64,000 bases of DNA, from positions 1 to 64,000 of the forward strand of contig JAHEDY010000003.1 of the NCBI GenBank assembly GCA_024640985.1. The letters are read 5' to 3'. This DNA comes from Gammaproteobacteria bacterium. GTDB taxonomy: Bacteria > Pseudomonadota > Gammaproteobacteria > Pseudomonadales > Litorivicinaceae. The notes below the pieces were generated by a model that was not told the origin of the DNA, ran no database searches, and worked only from the letters and a program-made list of their open reading frames with translations. A program made the position numbers and the translations under genes. Position 1 is the first letter of the stretch, and each line of letters starts with the position of its first letter. Shown piece after piece: positions 31,370 through 42,288 of the stretch.

Positions 31370-32323
31370 TCACTGGTTAAAAAGTGCTTCGAAAAAGTCG
31401 TGTCCAATTCGAGTGTTCGCTTGTGCATCGATCTCTCGAACACAGGTTGGACTGGTGACGTTAATTTCGGTCAGGTGGCCACCGATAACATCGAGGCCGA
31501 CGAACAATAATCCGCGTTCGAGTAGGTAAGGGCCGACCGTTTCTGCAATCTCACGCTCTCGATCAGAAATTGGCATCACCACACCCCGCCCGCCGGCGGC
31601 CAGGTTACCGCGCGTTTCTCCCTGTGATGGAATGCGCGCTAAGACGTGCGAAATCGGTTGTCCGTGAAGAACCAGCACCCGACGATCGCCATCAGCGATT
31701 TCCGGTCGGTATTCTTGTGCCATGACCAATCGTGATTCGTCGGGTGAGAGCGTTTCAAGGACTGCACCCAGATTCAATCCGTCGGCGGTGATTCGGAAAA
31801 TTCCTGATCCACCCATGCCGTCGAGCGGTTTGAGAATGATGTCGCCGTGCGACTGTTGAAATGCTCGAATATCCTCATGTCGTGAGGACACCCAAGTAGT
31901 CGGCATGAGTGCACTAAATTCGGTCGCAAAGAGCTTCTCGTTGCAATCGCGGATGGCCTGCGGGTTGTTGACGACACGAACGCCTTGTTGCTTGGCGCGC
32001 TCAAGGATGTGCGTCCCATAGAGATACTCGCTGTCAAACGGTGGATCAACCCGGATCATGATCACATCCAAATCACTCAAAGGTGCTCGGGTTTGCTCCG
32101 AGAGCAACGCGAATCCCGTGTTGACACCGTCGGTGACGGTCACGGTTTGCATCATGCCAGTGGCCACACCTTCCATTAAGGCCAATCCATTTTTCGGCAG
32201 ATACACAATCTCATGGCCCAGTGCTTGTGCGGCGAGCATGAGCGCGAAACTGGTGTCTTTGTATGGCTTGATGCTTTCAATCGGATCCATCCAGAATCCA
32301 ATGCGCTGTTTTGCTGTTCCCAC
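31370..32323 (-). CDS. gshB: Glutathione synthetase
   Basis: ATP-grasp ligase joining gamma-glutamylcysteine and glycine. 317 residues: GFWMDPIESIKPYKDTSFALMLAA at the N-terminus, KPLDGMGGSGIFR (ATP loop), GRGVVMPISDRE and LLFVGLDVIGGHLTEINVTSPT at the C-terminus. GTG start at 32323. gshA is not in the window. Gene order gshB-yqgE-ruvX matches many gammaproteobacteria. Confidence 0.96.
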   Translation of the reverse strand: MGTAKQRIGFWMDPIESIKPYKDTSFALMLAAQALGHEIVYLPKNGLALMEGVATGMMQTVTVTDGVNTGFALLSEQTRAPLSDLDVIMIRVDPPFDSEYLYGTHILERAKQQGVRVVNNPQAIRDCNEKLFATEFSALMPTTWVSSRHEDIRAFQQSHGDIILKPLDGMGGSGIFRITADGLNLGAVLETLSPDESRLVMAQEYRPEIADGDRRVLVLHGQPISHVLARIPSQGETRGNLAAGGRGVVMPISDREREIAETVGPYLLERGLLFVGLDVIGGHLTEINVTSPTCVREIDAQANTRIGHDFFEALFNQ

Positions 32324-32332
32324 GTGTCTTCC

Positions 32333-33040
32333 CTAGTATTGGCCGTACTGCTGTCCGAGCAAAGTGAGTCCGACAATCGCTGCCGTCTCCGCTCTCAGTA
32401 TTCTGGGGCCAAGTGACATCGGTTTCACCTGCTTTTTCAAAAGAGTCTCGACCTCTTCATCACTAAATCCGCCTTCTGGGCCAATTAATAGCAGAGTAGA
32501 TTCGAGTGGATCGACTGTTACGGACGTCGTTGCTGGATGGGCCACAACAGTTTGGCTAGTCACCCTGAGGTCGGTTAATCGAGCCGGTTCAAGCAACTGA
32601 GGCAGCCAGTGATTTTCGGATTGTTCGCAGGCATTGACCAATATTTCCTGCCAGTGCCCCCATTTCTTCTGTAGACGATCGGCCTTGGGTGGTGAATCGG
32701 TGAATTGAGTGATGAGCGGTAAAATGGCAGTGACGCCAAGCTCGGTTGCTTTTTGTAGTGTCCAATCAAAACGGTCAGATTTGATCAGTGCCATGCCGAG
32801 TGTGACGGGAAGTCTTTGGTCGGCGTGTTCTGTTCGATCACGCAGATTGACCACTGTTTGACGTTTATTGATTTCTGTGATGACCGCGTCAGTAGAGCAT
32901 CCTTGGCCGTTGAACAGACTCACCCGTTGACCGACTTTTGCCCGTAGCACCCGAGCGAGATAGTGATGATTGCGTTCTGATAAGACCACCTCGCCTGACG
33001 CGTGACTGATTGTGTCCGCATACAGACGAGGCGTTCTCAT
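32333..33040 (-). CDS. rsmE: 16S rRNA (uracil1498-N3)-methyltransferase RsmE
   Basis: SPOUT methyltransferase, 235 residues. An N-terminal PUA-like part is followed by the knot with ATELGVTAILPL, ACEQSENHWLPQL, LLIGPEGGFSDEEVETL and LGPRILRAETAAIVGL. rsmE-gshB adjacency is common. It lies 2 bases after ahcY. Confidence 0.95.
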   Translation of the reverse strand: MRTPRLYADTISHASGEVVLSERNHHYLARVLRAKVGQRVSLFNGQGCSTDAVITEINKRQTVVNLRDRTEHADQRLPVTLGMALIKSDRFDWTLQKATELGVTAILPLITQFTDSPPKADRLQKKWGHWQEILVNACEQSENHWLPQLLEPARLTDLRVTSQTVVAHPATTSVTVDPLESTLLLIGPEGGFSDEEVETLLKKQVKPMSLGPRILRAETAAIVGLTLLGQQYGQY

Positions 33041-33042
33041 GA

Positions 33043-34437
33043 TTAGTACTTGTATGCTTCGGGCTTGAACGGGCCTTCGACTGACACACCGATGTACTTG
33101 GCTTGTTCGGCTGTGAGTTTGGTGATGACGCCGCCAAAGCCCTCAACCATGCAGCGAGCGACTTCTTCGTCGAGCTGCTTAGGTAGTACTTCAATGCCAA
33201 TGTGCTTGGCCTTGTCTGCATCATCTAAGTCGGCAAAGCCGCGCTTGTACATTTCGATTTGGGCTAGCACTTGGTTGGCGAATGAGCCATCCATGATTCG
33301 TGATGGGTGACCTGTTGCGTTACCGAGATTCACTAGGCGACCTTCTGCAAGTAGCAGCAAGTAGTCGTCATCAGCATCCGAGCGGAACACTTGATGTACT
33401 TGCGGTTTGACTTCTTCCCAGCGCCAGTGAGAACGCATGTAGCTGGTGTCGATTTCGTTATCGAAGTGACCGATGTTGCAGACAATGGCCCCTTTCTTTA
33501 CGCACTGGAGCATTGCGCTGTCACAGACATCGATGTTACCGGTGGTGGTCACCAGAATATCGGTATCTTCGAGAAGCCGCATATTCACGTCTTCGACTTG
33601 GTTCGTTTTGACGCCGTTGTTGTATGGGCTAACCACCTCAAAACCGTCCATGCAGGCTTGCATGGCGCAAATCGGATCTGATTCAGCGATCCGAACAATC
33701 ATGCCTTCTTGGCGAAGGCTCTGAGCCGAACCTTTACCGACATCACCATAGCCGATGACGAGCGCACGCTTACCGGACAACAACATATCCGTACCGCGCT
33801 TGATGGCATCGTTTAATGAATGTCGGCAACCATATTTGTTGTCGTTTTTCGCTTTTGTGACGGCGTCATTGACGTTGATCGCAGGAATCTTCAGCGCGCC
33901 GTTTTTCAGCATCTCGACCAGGCGGTGAACACCAGTGGTGGTTTCTTCGGTCACCCCGTGAATGCGAGCGAGCATTTCGGGATATTTCTCGTGAACCATG
34001 GCAGTCAAGTCACCGCCATCGTCCAGCAACATATTGGCGTCCCAAGGTCGGCCATTTTTCAAAATGGTCTGCTCAACACACCATTCGCCTTCTTCATTGG
34101 TTTGGCCTTTCCAGGCGTAGACCGGGATGCCGGCTGCGACGATGGCCGCTGCAGCTTCATCTTGTGTCGAGAAAATATTACAGGAACTCCAGCGGACTTC
34201 AGCGCCGAGAGCAACCAGAGTCTCGATCAGCACAGCTGTCTGAACCGTCATATGGATGCAGCCAATGATTTTGGCCCCCTTTAGAGGTTGTTCAGCCTGA
34301 TATTTTTCACGAAGACGCATCAATGCTGGCATTTCGCTTTCTGCCAGACGGATTTCCTTGCGTCCCCACTCTGCCAGAGACAGATCTTTAATTTTGTAGT
34401 CGCCGTTTAATACGTCGGTTGGTAGTGCGCTCATCAT
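33043..34437 (-). CDS. ahcY: S-adenosylhomocysteine hydrolase
   Basis: Splits SAH into adenosine and homocysteine, relieving product inhibition of methyltransferases. 464 residues with [43 protein letters not shown]-type [18 protein letters not shown] loop [15 protein letters not shown] and the C-terminal KPEAYKY. The strong GAGGCACT precedes tandem ATGs. Seventeen bases after metK, so the SAM-making and SAH-breaking enzymes are co-expressed. No SAH riboswitch is visible in that small gap. Confidence 0.97.
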   Translation of the reverse strand: MMSALPTDVLNGDYKIKDLSLAEWGRKEIRLAESEMPALMRLREKYQAEQPLKGAKIIGCIHMTVQTAVLIETLVALGAEVRWSSCNIFSTQDEAAAAIVAAGIPVYAWKGQTNEEGEWCVEQTILKNGRPWDANMLLDDGGDLTAMVHEKYPEMLARIHGVTEETTTGVHRLVEMLKNGALKIPAINVNDAVTKAKNDNKYGCRHSLNDAIKRGTDMLLSGKRALVIGYGDVGKGSAQSLRQEGMIVRIAESDPICAMQACMDGFEVVSPYNNGVKTNQVEDVNMRLLEDTDILVTTTGNIDVCDSAMLQCVKKGAIVCNIGHFDNEIDTSYMRSHWRWEEVKPQVHQVFRSDADDDYLLLLAEGRLVNLGNATGHPSRIMDGSFANQVLAQIEMYKRGFADLDDADKAKHIGIEVLPKQLDEEVARCMVEGFGGVITKLTAEQAKYIGVSVEGPFKPEAYKY

Positions 34438-34454
34438 AGTGCCTCTTCTGTTGA

Positions 34455-35618
34455 TTAGAGTTTCGCGGCCGCGTCAGCCAATGCCTGTGCGCGGTCCGTG
34501 CGCTCCCAAGTGAGATCCAGATCATCGCGACCAAAATGACCATAAGCGGCCGTTGGGCGATAGATCGGGCGATTCAGATCAAGCATGGTTGAGATTGCTC
34601 TCGGGCGCAGGTCAAAGTGCGCGCGGACCAAGTGATCGAGTTGTGCGTTAGTGAATGTTGATGTGCCGAATGTCTCGACGCGAATGGATGTCGGTTCAGC
34701 GACACCGATCGCATAGGACACTTGGACCTCGCAACGATCGGCCAGACCAGCTGCAACTAAATTCTTCGCCACATAACGTGCAGCATAGGCTGCTGAGCGA
34801 TCAACTTTCGATGGATCTTTGCCGGAGAAAGCGCCGCCACCGTGACGCGCCATCCCGCCATAGGTGTCAACAATGATTTTACGGCCGGTTAGTCCCGCAT
34901 CACCCACCGGACCACCGATCACAAAACGCCCGGTTGGATTGATGTGATATTTGGTTTGCTCCGTGAGCCATGCTTCTGGCAGCACCGGCTGAATGATGTG
35001 CTCTTTGACATCGCGCTGGAGTTGCTCGAGAGAGACGTCTTCGTCGTGCTGCGTTGAGAGAACGACTGCGTCAATACCGACAATGGTGTCGCCGTCATAA
35101 GCGAATGTGACTTGACTCTTCGCATCGGGGCGAAGGTAGGGGAGGTCGCCATTCTTGCGGACTTCTGCTTGACGACGAACTAAGGTATGCGAGTAATGGA
35201 TTGGAGCAGGCATCAGACTGTCGGTTTCGTTGGTCGCGTACCCAAACATCAATCCTTGGTCACCGGCACCTTGCTCATGGTTTTCGGTTTGATCAACACC
35301 TTGGGCAATGTCTTGTGATTGTTTGCCAATGCCGTTAAGAACTGCACAGGTATTCCCGTCAAACCCGAGTGAGGAGTGGTCATAGCCGATATCCAGGACC
35401 ACTTGGCGAATGATGTCTTCGATATCGACCCACGTATCGGTACGGACTTCGCCGGAAACGAGAACTAATCCAGTTTTGACCATTGTCTCGATGCCGGCGC
35501 GGGTGTACTTGTCGTCGGTGATGAGTGCGTCAAGGATCGCATCTGAGATCTGATCTGCCATTTTATCGGGATGGCCTTCTGATACAGATTCTGAGGTGAA
35601 ATAGGTCAAATCGGTCAT
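34455..35618 (-). CDS. metK: S-adenosylmethionine synthetase
   Basis: Makes SAM from methionine and ATP. 387 residues, with [20 protein letters not shown] at the N-terminus, [17 protein letters not shown]-like [30 protein letters not shown] and [19 protein letters not shown]. First gene of the long minus-strand run; a strong promoter with a palindromic operator is just upstream. Confidence 0.97.
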   Translation of the reverse strand: MTDLTYFTSESVSEGHPDKMADQISDAILDALITDDKYTRAGIETMVKTGLVLVSGEVRTDTWVDIEDIIRQVVLDIGYDHSSLGFDGNTCAVLNGIGKQSQDIAQGVDQTENHEQGAGDQGLMFGYATNETDSLMPAPIHYSHTLVRRQAEVRKNGDLPYLRPDAKSQVTFAYDGDTIVGIDAVVLSTQHDEDVSLEQLQRDVKEHIIQPVLPEAWLTEQTKYHINPTGRFVIGGPVGDAGLTGRKIIVDTYGGMARHGGGAFSGKDPSKVDRSAAYAARYVAKNLVAAGLADRCEVQVSYAIGVAEPTSIRVETFGTSTFTNAQLDHLVRAHFDLRPRAISTMLDLNRPIYRPTAAYGHFGRDDLDLTWERTDRAQALADAAAKL

Positions 35619-35651
35619 TACAAGAGTCCTGCGTTCATCAAAACAAACATA

Positions 35652-35685
35652 ATTGTATAAAGATATCTTTATATGTCAATGTCAA
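35652..35685 (-). promoter_or_regulatory. Probable metK promoter
   Basis: On the minus strand TTGACA (35679-35674), 16 bases, then TACAAT (35657-35652): a perfect -35 and a 5-of-6 -10. A second TTGACA sits 6 bases further upstream (35685-35680). It lies about 35-65 bases before the metK start. Confidence 0.7.
35656..35673. promoter_or_regulatory. 18-base perfect palindrome in the metK promoter (candidate operator)
   Basis: TATAAAGATATCTTTATA reads the same on both strands and fills the spacer between the -35 and -10 of the metK promoter, the classic position for a repressor site. ArsR-family regulators (SahR) are known to control metK/ahcY in proteobacteria, and I recall an ArsR-type gene between metK and tktA in P. 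aeruginosa. No such gene is here, so the regulator would be encoded elsewhere. Confidence 0.65.
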
Positions 35686-35769
35686 CGCAAAATCCTACCT
35701 TGTGGTTCTTCTCAGGTTTCATAACAATGCCTGTTCGAAATTTTTCTGGGTGATTAGAAAGGACGTCAC

Positions 35770-37749
35770 ATGACTGACCGCAGGGCGCTTGCCAACGCGA
35801 TTCGATTTTTGAGTATTGATGCTGTGCAGGCCGCGAATTCAGGGCACCCAGGTGCCCCAATGGGAATGGCTGACATTGCCGAAGTGTTGTGGCGAGGTGT
35901 GCTGCGTCACAACCCGTCTGATCCACAATGGCCAAATCGTGACCGCTTCATCTTGTCCAATGGTCACGGCTCGATGTTGATTTATTCGTTGCTCCATCTC
36001 ACAGGCTATGACGTGACGATCGAGGACCTCAAGTCCTTCCGCCAGCTGCATTCTCGAACCCCAGGACATCCTGAATATGGCTATACCGCTGGCGTTGAGA
36101 CAACCACTGGGCCCTTAGGTCAGGGGCTGGCCAACGCTGTTGGAATGGCGCTTGCTGAGCGAACGCTTGCAGCACAATTTAACCGCGATGATTTCCCAAT
36201 CGTCGATCATCACACCTATTGTTTCGTGGGTGATGGTTGTTTGATGGAGGGGGTCAGCCACGAGGCGTGCTCGCTCGCCGGAACCCTTGGCCTTGGACAA
36301 TTGATCGTCTTTTATGATGACAATGGTATTTCCATTGATGGTGATGTGCGCGGCTGGTTCAGTGATGACACTCCGGCCCGATTTGAGTCCTATGGCTGGC
36401 AAGTGATTCGCGGCGTCGATGGTCACGATGCAACGGAAATTGAAACAGCGCTGAAGACGGCGCGGCAGGAGTCCTCACGCCCGACACTGATTTGCTGTCG
36501 CACTGTCATCGGTTTTGGCTCTCCGAATCTCGCAGGCAGTGAAAAGACCCACGGGGCGCCCTTGGGGGATGCAGAAATTCAAGCGACACGCGAGTCTTTA
36601 GGATGGACGCATGGACCCTTCGAGGTTCCTGCTGATATTCGACATGCCTGGGATGCAACAGACGCTGGTGCAAAGGTGCAAGCCGAATGGGCTCAATTGT
36701 TCGCGCGTTATCGCGAGCAGTACCCCGAACTTGCCGCTGAATTTGAGCGCCGGGTTTCCGGTGAGCTTCCCGCAGATGCGATGATGACCTTGGATCAAGC
36801 CATTCGTCAGACGCAATCGGAGTCCCCAAAGCTTGCGACGCGAAAAGCTTCTCAGAATGCGATCGAAGTCGTTGCGAAGGTGTTTCCGGAGGTGCTCGGT
36901 GGTTCTGCGGATTTGGGCCACTCGAACTTGACCGTTTGGCCTGACTGTCAGGCAAATACTGTGACCAATCCTGGCGGTAACTACATTCATTATGGGGTTC
37001 GGGAGTTTGCCATGTGCGCGCTGATGAACGGTGTTACTTTGCATGGCGGGTTCTTGCCCTTTGGCGGAACCTTCTTAATTTTCATGGAATATGCGCGAAA
37101 TGCGGTTCGTATGGCGGCGCTCATGAAGCAGCGCGTCATCTATGTCTTCACCCATGATTCGATCGGTTTGGGCGAAGACGGCCCGACGCATCAGCCAATC
37201 GAGCAACTCGCAAGCCTGCGTGCAACCCCTGGCCTTGAGACTTGGAGGCCTTGTGATACGACAGAAACCTTTGTTGCCTGGAAAGAAGCAGTGGCCTATC
37301 AAGGGCCGACAGCACTTGCCCTTTCGCGTCAGGGATTGGTGAACCAACCACGTGATGACCAGCAGTTGGCTGATATCGCTCGTGGCGGTTATGTCTTGAA
37401 ACTCGAGACTGGCCCTTTGGACCTCATTGTCATCGCGACAGGATCTGAGGTTGAGTTGGCGGTTGCGGCGGCTGACAGTCTTGGCAGTGGGGTTCGTGTG
37501 GTTTCCATGCCATCGACCAGTCGATTTGACCAACAAGATGCCGGCTATCGTGAGTCGGTTCTACCAAGCGCGTGCGCAAAACGGTTAGCCATTGAGGCGG
37601 GCCATCCTGATGGTTGGTACAAATATGTCGGACTTCAGGGTGCTGTGATTGGTATGCGCACCTTTGGTGAGTCTGGGCCGGGTGGTGAGGTGATGAAGCA
37701 TTTCGGTTTTACCGTTGATCATGTCGTTGAAACGGCCAAGGCACTTTAA
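35770..37749 (+). CDS. tkt: Transketolase
   Basis: Thiamine-diphosphate enzyme of the pentose phosphate pathway. 659 residues: [56 protein letters not shown], the TPP motif [19 protein letters not shown], and in the C-terminal half [20 protein letters not shown]. The start has AAAGGA in front. First gene of tkt-epd-pgk-fba, and divergent from metK across about 150 bases. Confidence 0.97.
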   Translation: MTDRRALANAIRFLSIDAVQAANSGHPGAPMGMADIAEVLWRGVLRHNPSDPQWPNRDRFILSNGHGSMLIYSLLHLTGYDVTIEDLKSFRQLHSRTPGHPEYGYTAGVETTTGPLGQGLANAVGMALAERTLAAQFNRDDFPIVDHHTYCFVGDGCLMEGVSHEACSLAGTLGLGQLIVFYDDNGISIDGDVRGWFSDDTPARFESYGWQVIRGVDGHDATEIETALKTARQESSRPTLICCRTVIGFGSPNLAGSEKTHGAPLGDAEIQATRESLGWTHGPFEVPADIRHAWDATDAGAKVQAEWAQLFARYREQYPELAAEFERRVSGELPADAMMTLDQAIRQTQSESPKLATRKASQNAIEVVAKVFPEVLGGSADLGHSNLTVWPDCQANTVTNPGGNYIHYGVREFAMCALMNGVTLHGGFLPFGGTFLIFMEYARNAVRMAALMKQRVIYVFTHDSIGLGEDGPTHQPIEQLASLRATPGLETWRPCDTTETFVAWKEAVAYQGPTALALSRQGLVNQPRDDQQLADIARGGYVLKLETGPLDLIVIATGSEVELAVAAADSLGSGVRVVSMPSTSRFDQQDAGYRESVLPSACAKRLAIEAGHPDGWYKYVGLQGAVIGMRTFGESGPGGEVMKHFGFTVDHVVETAKAL

Positions 37750-38766
37750 TTGGCTTGGCGTCTGGGAATTAACGGTTATGGCCGAATTGGTCGGTGTGTG
37801 GTTCGCGCGCTGGCCGAACGGGGTCTTTTTGATCGCATCCAACCGGTTTTGATCAATGACCCAGCCGATGCTGAGAGTCTGGTGCATCTAACCCACTACG
37901 ATTCGACGCATGGTCGCTCTGAACGGTTGTTTCAGAAAGATCCACACGGCGGTTACTTGCTGAATGGCCGTTCGATTGCTTTGACTCAACACCAGTCACC
38001 AAGCCAGATTGTCTATCCAGAGACTCCTGTTGATGTGGTCCTCGAGAGTTCCGGACGTTTCGCGAATCGGCAATCTGCGGATGCGCATCTTTCGCAAGGT
38101 GCTCCCCGTGTTCTGATCGGCGCGCCAGGCGGTCCTGATGTCGATTTAACGGTGGTCTATGGATTAAATCATTTGGCTTTGACGGAGTCCCATCGAGTGA
38201 TTTCAGCAGCCAGTTGCACCACGAATTGTCTTGCTCTTGGCGTCTTTGGATTGACCCGGTCGGTCTCTATTGAGCGTGGGTTTTATACGACAATTCATGC
38301 AGTGACTAACGATCAGGTATTGATTGATACCGCTCACCGCGATTTAAGGCGCGGTCGATCCGCGCACAGCTCGATGATTCCAACAAGTACCAATGCGATT
38401 AAGGCGTTGGAGTGGGTTATGCCTGAACTGTCCGGACGCATCCAGGGATTTTCAATGCGCGTCCCGACCCAAAACGTTTCCTGTGTTGATCTCACGGTCG
38501 AGTTCAGTCGCGAGGTGACAGAGACTGAGATCATGGATGCAATGCATCAATGGTCACAAATTCAAGGCGGTCTTTTTGCTGTGAACGAGGAGCCTTTGGT
38601 GTCCATCGATTTTAACCATCATCCGGCATCATCAATCTTTGATGCAACGCAGTTGATGGTGAACGGGCGACTGGTGAAGTTGCTTTTTTGGTATGACAAC
38701 GAATGGGGCTACTCCAATCGTGTCATCGATTTACTACTGCATTGGCAGTCCATTTCTAGGGAGTGA
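37750..38766 (+). CDS. epd: Glyceraldehyde-3-phosphate / erythrose-4-phosphate dehydrogenase
   Basis: 338 residues of the GAPDH superfamily. NAD loop INGYGRIGR at 8-16, the catalytic cysteine at about 156 in SAASCTTNC, and [13 protein letters not shown] near the end. The block [11 protein letters not shown] resembles erythrose-4-phosphate dehydrogenase (Epd) more than GAPDH (DFNGDP), and pseudomonads have epd at this place between tktA and pgk. The helix with [21 protein letters not shown] is shared by both. If it is Epd it feeds pyridoxal phosphate synthesis; if it is the only gap gene it serves glycolysis. The start is a TTG directly after the tkt stop, with AAGG at 8 bases. Confidence 0.75.
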   Translation: MAWRLGINGYGRIGRCVVRALAERGLFDRIQPVLINDPADAESLVHLTHYDSTHGRSERLFQKDPHGGYLLNGRSIALTQHQSPSQIVYPETPVDVVLESSGRFANRQSADAHLSQGAPRVLIGAPGGPDVDLTVVYGLNHLALTESHRVISAASCTTNCLALGVFGLTRSVSIERGFYTTIHAVTNDQVLIDTAHRDLRRGRSAHSSMIPTSTNAIKALEWVMPELSGRIQGFSMRVPTQNVSCVDLTVEFSREVTETEIMDAMHQWSQIQGGLFAVNEEPLVSIDFNHHPASSIFDATQLMVNGRLVKLLFWYDNEWGYSNRVIDLLLHWQSISRE

Positions 38767-38771
38767 ATCAA

Positions 38772-39929
38772 ATGATCAAAACGATGTCTGATTTCAATGT
38801 GCAAGGAAAGCGCGTACTGGTTCGTCAAGACTTGAATGTCCCCATTAAAGATGGCCAAGTCACTTCAACGGCACGAATTGATGCCGCAATACCGACCCTT
38901 CAAGCGCTTCTCGAGCAAGGTGCTCAAGTGGCTGTGATGAGCCACCTAGGGCGCCCTGAAGAAGGTGTGTGTGAACCGGAATTCAGCCTGGCTCCGGTCG
39001 CGGCAACACTGTCTGCGAAGCTTGGCCGCGATGTTCCATTGATGACCGACTGGATTGATGGGTTTGAACAGTCTGCAGATTTGGTTCTGCTGGAAAACGT
39101 TCGGTATTTGAAGGGTGAAAAGAAAGACGATGAAGCCTTGGCGAAAAAAATGGCAGCTTTATGCGATGTGTATCTGATGGACGCTTTTGGTACAGCTCAC
39201 CGTGCGCAGGCTTCAACCCATGGAGTGGGGCGTTTCGCGCCTGAGGTTGCTGCTGGACCACTGATGGCGGCTGAGCTTGATGCCCTGAGTAAGGCGCTTG
39301 CGAATCCTGAGCGCCCCGCGGTTGCGATTGTGGGCGGCTCGAAAGTCTCAACAAAGCTTGACGTCCTGACGGAACTCGCCAATCAGGTCGACCGGATTGT
39401 GGTCGGCGGGGGGATCGCGAATACCTTCCTAGCTGCAGCCGGTTATCCAGTCGGTAAGTCCCTGATGGAAGTGGATTTGATCGAAACGGCGAAGACGTTA
39501 ATGGCGACGGTCGATATCCCGCTGCCTGTTGATGTGGTGGTTGCCACGGAATTTTCGATCGACGCAGAGGCAATTGTGAAGCGGGTGCAAGATGTGTCTG
39601 ACAATGACATGATTTTAGATGTTGGCCCGGAGACCCAGGCGTCGTATCAGGAGCTCATGGCGTCGGCAAAAACCATCCTTTGGAATGGTCCTGTTGGCGT
39701 GTTTGAATTTCCGCAATTTTCCGGTGGAACGCGTGCGTTATCGATGGCGATTGCGGCCAGTGATGGCTTCAGTTTAGCCGGAGGTGGCGATACCTTAGCG
39801 GCAATTGATCAATTTGGTATCGCTGATCAAATCAGTTACATCTCGACAGGTGGTGGTGCGTTCCTTGAGTTTGTTGAAGGAAAAGAGTTACCAGCGGTTC
39901 AGATGTTGAAATCTAGATACGATTCTTAG
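38772..39929 (+). CDS. pgk: Phosphoglycerate kinase
   Basis: 385 residues from the ATG at 38772 (GGGAG upstream); a GTG at 38763 overlapping the previous stop is an alternative. [58 protein letters not shown] and [13 protein letters not shown]-type [17 protein letters not shown] are all family features. Central glycolysis and gluconeogenesis, in order tkt-epd-pgk-fba. Confidence 0.97.
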   Translation: MIKTMSDFNVQGKRVLVRQDLNVPIKDGQVTSTARIDAAIPTLQALLEQGAQVAVMSHLGRPEEGVCEPEFSLAPVAATLSAKLGRDVPLMTDWIDGFEQSADLVLLENVRYLKGEKKDDEALAKKMAALCDVYLMDAFGTAHRAQASTHGVGRFAPEVAAGPLMAAELDALSKALANPERPAVAIVGGSKVSTKLDVLTELANQVDRIVVGGGIANTFLAAAGYPVGKSLMEVDLIETAKTLMATVDIPLPVDVVVATEFSIDAEAIVKRVQDVSDNDMILDVGPETQASYQELMASAKTILWNGPVGVFEFPQFSGGTRALSMAIAASDGFSLAGGGDTLAAIDQFGIADQISYISTGGGAFLEFVEGKELPAVQMLKSRYDS

Positions 39930-39937
39930 GGAGTTTT

Positions 39938-41002
39938 ATGGCTTTAATCAGTTTGCGCCAGATGTTGGACCATGCTGCTGAGCAGGGGTATGGGGTTCCA
40001 GCCTTTAATGTGAATAACCTCGAACAGATGCGAGCAATCATGGAAGCCGCTGACGCGGTGGATGCTCCAGTGATTGTGCAGGCATCAGCCGGCGCTCGAA
40101 AGTATGCAGGGAGTCGCTTTTTAAGTCATTTGATTGAAGCGGCGATCGAGGAATTTCCGCAGATTCCGGTATGTATGCACCAAGATCATGGGGCATCCCC
40201 GGATGTGTGTCAGCAATCGATTCAACTTGGTTTCTCATCGGTGATGATGGATGGCTCATTGCTGGCTGATCAAAAGACTCCAGCGAGCTATGACTACAAT
40301 GTTGATGTGACCGCACTGACAACGCGGATGGCACACGCATGCGGTGTCTCTGTCGAAGGCGAGCTCGGGTGTCTCGGTTCTCTTGAAACGGGACAGGCCG
40401 GTGAAGAGGATGGCGTTGGCGCAGAAGGGACGCTGTCGCATGATCAGATGCTGACCGATCCAGACGAGGCGGCTGATTTTGTCAAAGCCACTGGGGTTGA
40501 CGCTCTGGCGATTGCGATTGGCACATCGCACGGAGCTTATAAATTTACCCGCCCACCGACAGGCGATATTCTGGCGATCGACCGCATTAAAGCGATTCAT
40601 CAGCGGATCCCGGATACCCACTTGGTGATGCATGGTTCGAGTTCTGTCCCACAGGATTGGTTAGCTGTGATCAATGCATGTGGAGGTGAGATTCCAGAAA
40701 CCTACGGCGTGCCTGTGGAAGAGATTCAGGAAGGAATCAAATATGGGGTTCGCAAAGTCAATATTGATACGGATTTACGTTTGGCGTCGACCGGTGCCAT
40801 TCGGCGGTATTTAGCCAGGCATCCGGCGGAGTTTGATCCACGGAAATATCTGAAAGAAGCAACGCAGGCGATGAGTGAGATCGTTAAAGCGCGTTATGAG
40901 GCGTTTGGCTGCGCCGGTCAGGCATCAAAAATCAAAGTGATTGGGCTTGAGGCGATGGCATTGCGGTATGCATCTGGTGAGCTTGATCCTCGGATTTCCT
41001 GA
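39938..41002 (+). CDS. fba: Class II fructose-1,6-bisphosphate aldolase
   Basis: 354-residue zinc aldolase of the Calvin-type (class IIB) subfamily: [20 protein letters not shown] with metal histidine, [35 protein letters not shown] and [24 protein letters not shown] lies near residue 270. The length fits this subfamily. Last of the glycolytic cluster; an inverted repeat follows. Confidence 0.96.
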   Translation: MALISLRQMLDHAAEQGYGVPAFNVNNLEQMRAIMEAADAVDAPVIVQASAGARKYAGSRFLSHLIEAAIEEFPQIPVCMHQDHGASPDVCQQSIQLGFSSVMMDGSLLADQKTPASYDYNVDVTALTTRMAHACGVSVEGELGCLGSLETGQAGEEDGVGAEGTLSHDQMLTDPDEAADFVKATGVDALAIAIGTSHGAYKFTRPPTGDILAIDRIKAIHQRIPDTHLVMHGSSSVPQDWLAVINACGGEIPETYGVPVEEIQEGIKYGVRKVNIDTDLRLASTGAIRRYLARHPAEFDPRKYLKEATQAMSEIVKARYEAFGCAGQASKIKVIGLEAMALRYASGELDPRIS

Positions 41003-41009
41003 GAACGTA

Positions 41010-41040
41010 TCGGGGGGTGAGCGATTGCTCTCTCCCCCGA
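41010..41040. terminator. Hairpin between fba and serA, possible two-way terminator
   Basis: TCGGGGG at 41010-41016 pairs with CCCCCGA at 41034-41040; inner GAGC/GCTC also pairs, with mismatches between. It lies in the 59-base gap between convergent genes. No T-run follows on either strand, so intrinsic termination is uncertain. Confidence 0.45.
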
Positions 41041-41061
41041 CATGCGTTATGCGTTAGTGGG

Positions 41062-42288
41062 TTAGAACAAGACGCGGCAGCGAATCGTGCCTTCGATTTC
41101 AGACAGCTTTTCAAGTGCGACGTCTGAGTAATCTCTGTCCACATCAATTACCACATAACCAATTTTGTCCGAGGTTTGCAGGAACTGAGATCCAATATTG
41201 ATCTGGTTTTCTGCAAACACGGTATTAATCGCTGAGAGTACGCCCGGTCGATTTTCATGGACATGCAATAAGCGGTGATGATTAGGATGCGGCGGTAAGG
41301 CGACCTCTGGGAAATTCACGCTGGTGAGCGTGGATCCGTTATCAGAATATCGCACTAACTTTTCTGCAACTTCCACACCGATATTTTCCTGAGCTTCTTG
41401 CGTTGATCCACCAATATGTGGCGTTAAGATCGCATTGTCGAATCCACGCAACGGCGAAATAAACTCGTCGTTGTTGGATTTCGGTTCAACAGGGAACACG
41501 TCGATGGCAGTTCCAAGAAGATGGCTCTCAGCCAGTGCTTTGGTCAGTGCATCAATATCAACCACTGTTCCACGAGATGCATTGATCAAGATGCTCTTTG
41601 GTTTCATTTGACTGATGCGTTCTTGGTCAATCAAATTACGCGTTGAGGGAAGATCTGGAACATGCAGAGTGACGATATCCGCCTGTCCTAGCAAAGCTTC
41701 CAGTGACGGGATTTGTGAAGAATTGCCCAAGGGTAGTTTCGAGACGACATCATAAAAAATGACACGCATCCCAAGGCCTTCAGCCAGCACAGAGAGTTGT
41801 GAACCGATCGAACCGTAGCCCACGATACCCAAGGTTTTTCCTCGAATCTCAAAGGAATCATTGGCGGTTTTGGCCCAACCACCACGATGTGCTTTGGCAT
41901 TTTTTTCAGGGATCCCGCGGAGTAGGAGGATGGCTTCAGCGAGCACCAGTTCGGCCACAGATCGAGTATTGGAGTAGGGTGCATTGAAGACCACAACGCC
42001 ATGCTCTGTCGCAGCAGTCAGATCGACTTGGTTGGTCCCGATGCAGTAACAACCGACCGCAACCAGTTTTTCAGCAGCTTCGAAGATGTCTCGAGTCAGT
42101 GTGGTTCTTGACCGAATGCCGAGGAAGTGGACGCCATCCAGCCGACTTTTCAGCTCCTCACCGGTGAGTGCTGTTTTGACCGTCTCAATGTTCTGGTAGC
42201 CAGCATCGCGGAAAATGCGCTCGGCTGATGGATGGATCCCTTCAAGAAGGAGGATTTTTAATTTCGATTTGTCGAACGATGTAGTCAT
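41062..42288 (-). CDS. serA: D-3-phosphoglycerate dehydrogenase
   Basis: First step of serine synthesis. 408 residues, close to the E. coli length. Substrate half begins KILLLEGIHPSAERIF; NAD loop VGYGSIGSQLSVLAEGLG; catalytic HIGGSTQEAQENIG with the histidine; and a C-terminal ACT domain (about residues 335-408, VHENRPGVLSAINTVF), so serine feedback is likely. It begins next to the rpiA stop and converges with fba. Confidence 0.96.
   Translation of the reverse strand: MTTSFDKSKLKILLLEGIHPSAERIFRDAGYQNIETVKTALTGEELKSRLDGVHFLGIRSRTTLTRDIFEAAEKLVAVGCYCIGTNQVDLTAATEHGVVVFNAPYSNTRSVAELVLAEAILLLRGIPEKNAKAHRGGWAKTANDSFEIRGKTLGIVGYGSIGSQLSVLAEGLGMRVIFYDVVSKLPLGNSSQIPSLEALLGQADIVTLHVPDLPSTRNLIDQERISQMKPKSILINASRGTVVDIDALTKALAESHLLGTAIDVFPVEPKSNNDEFISPLRGFDNAILTPHIGGSTQEAQENIGVEVAEKLVRYSDNGSTLTSVNFPEVALPPHPNHHRLLHVHENRPGVLSAINTVFAENQINIGSQFLQTSDKIGYVVIDVDRDYSDVALEKLSEIEGTIRCRVLF

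Noticed and set aside
34438-34454. SAH riboswitch before ahcY
   Set aside because: Only 17 bases separate metK and ahcY; nothing of the needed size fits.
35619-35769. SAM riboswitch before metK
   Set aside because: I see no conserved SAM-I or SAM-II core; the region is explained by a promoter with a palindrome.
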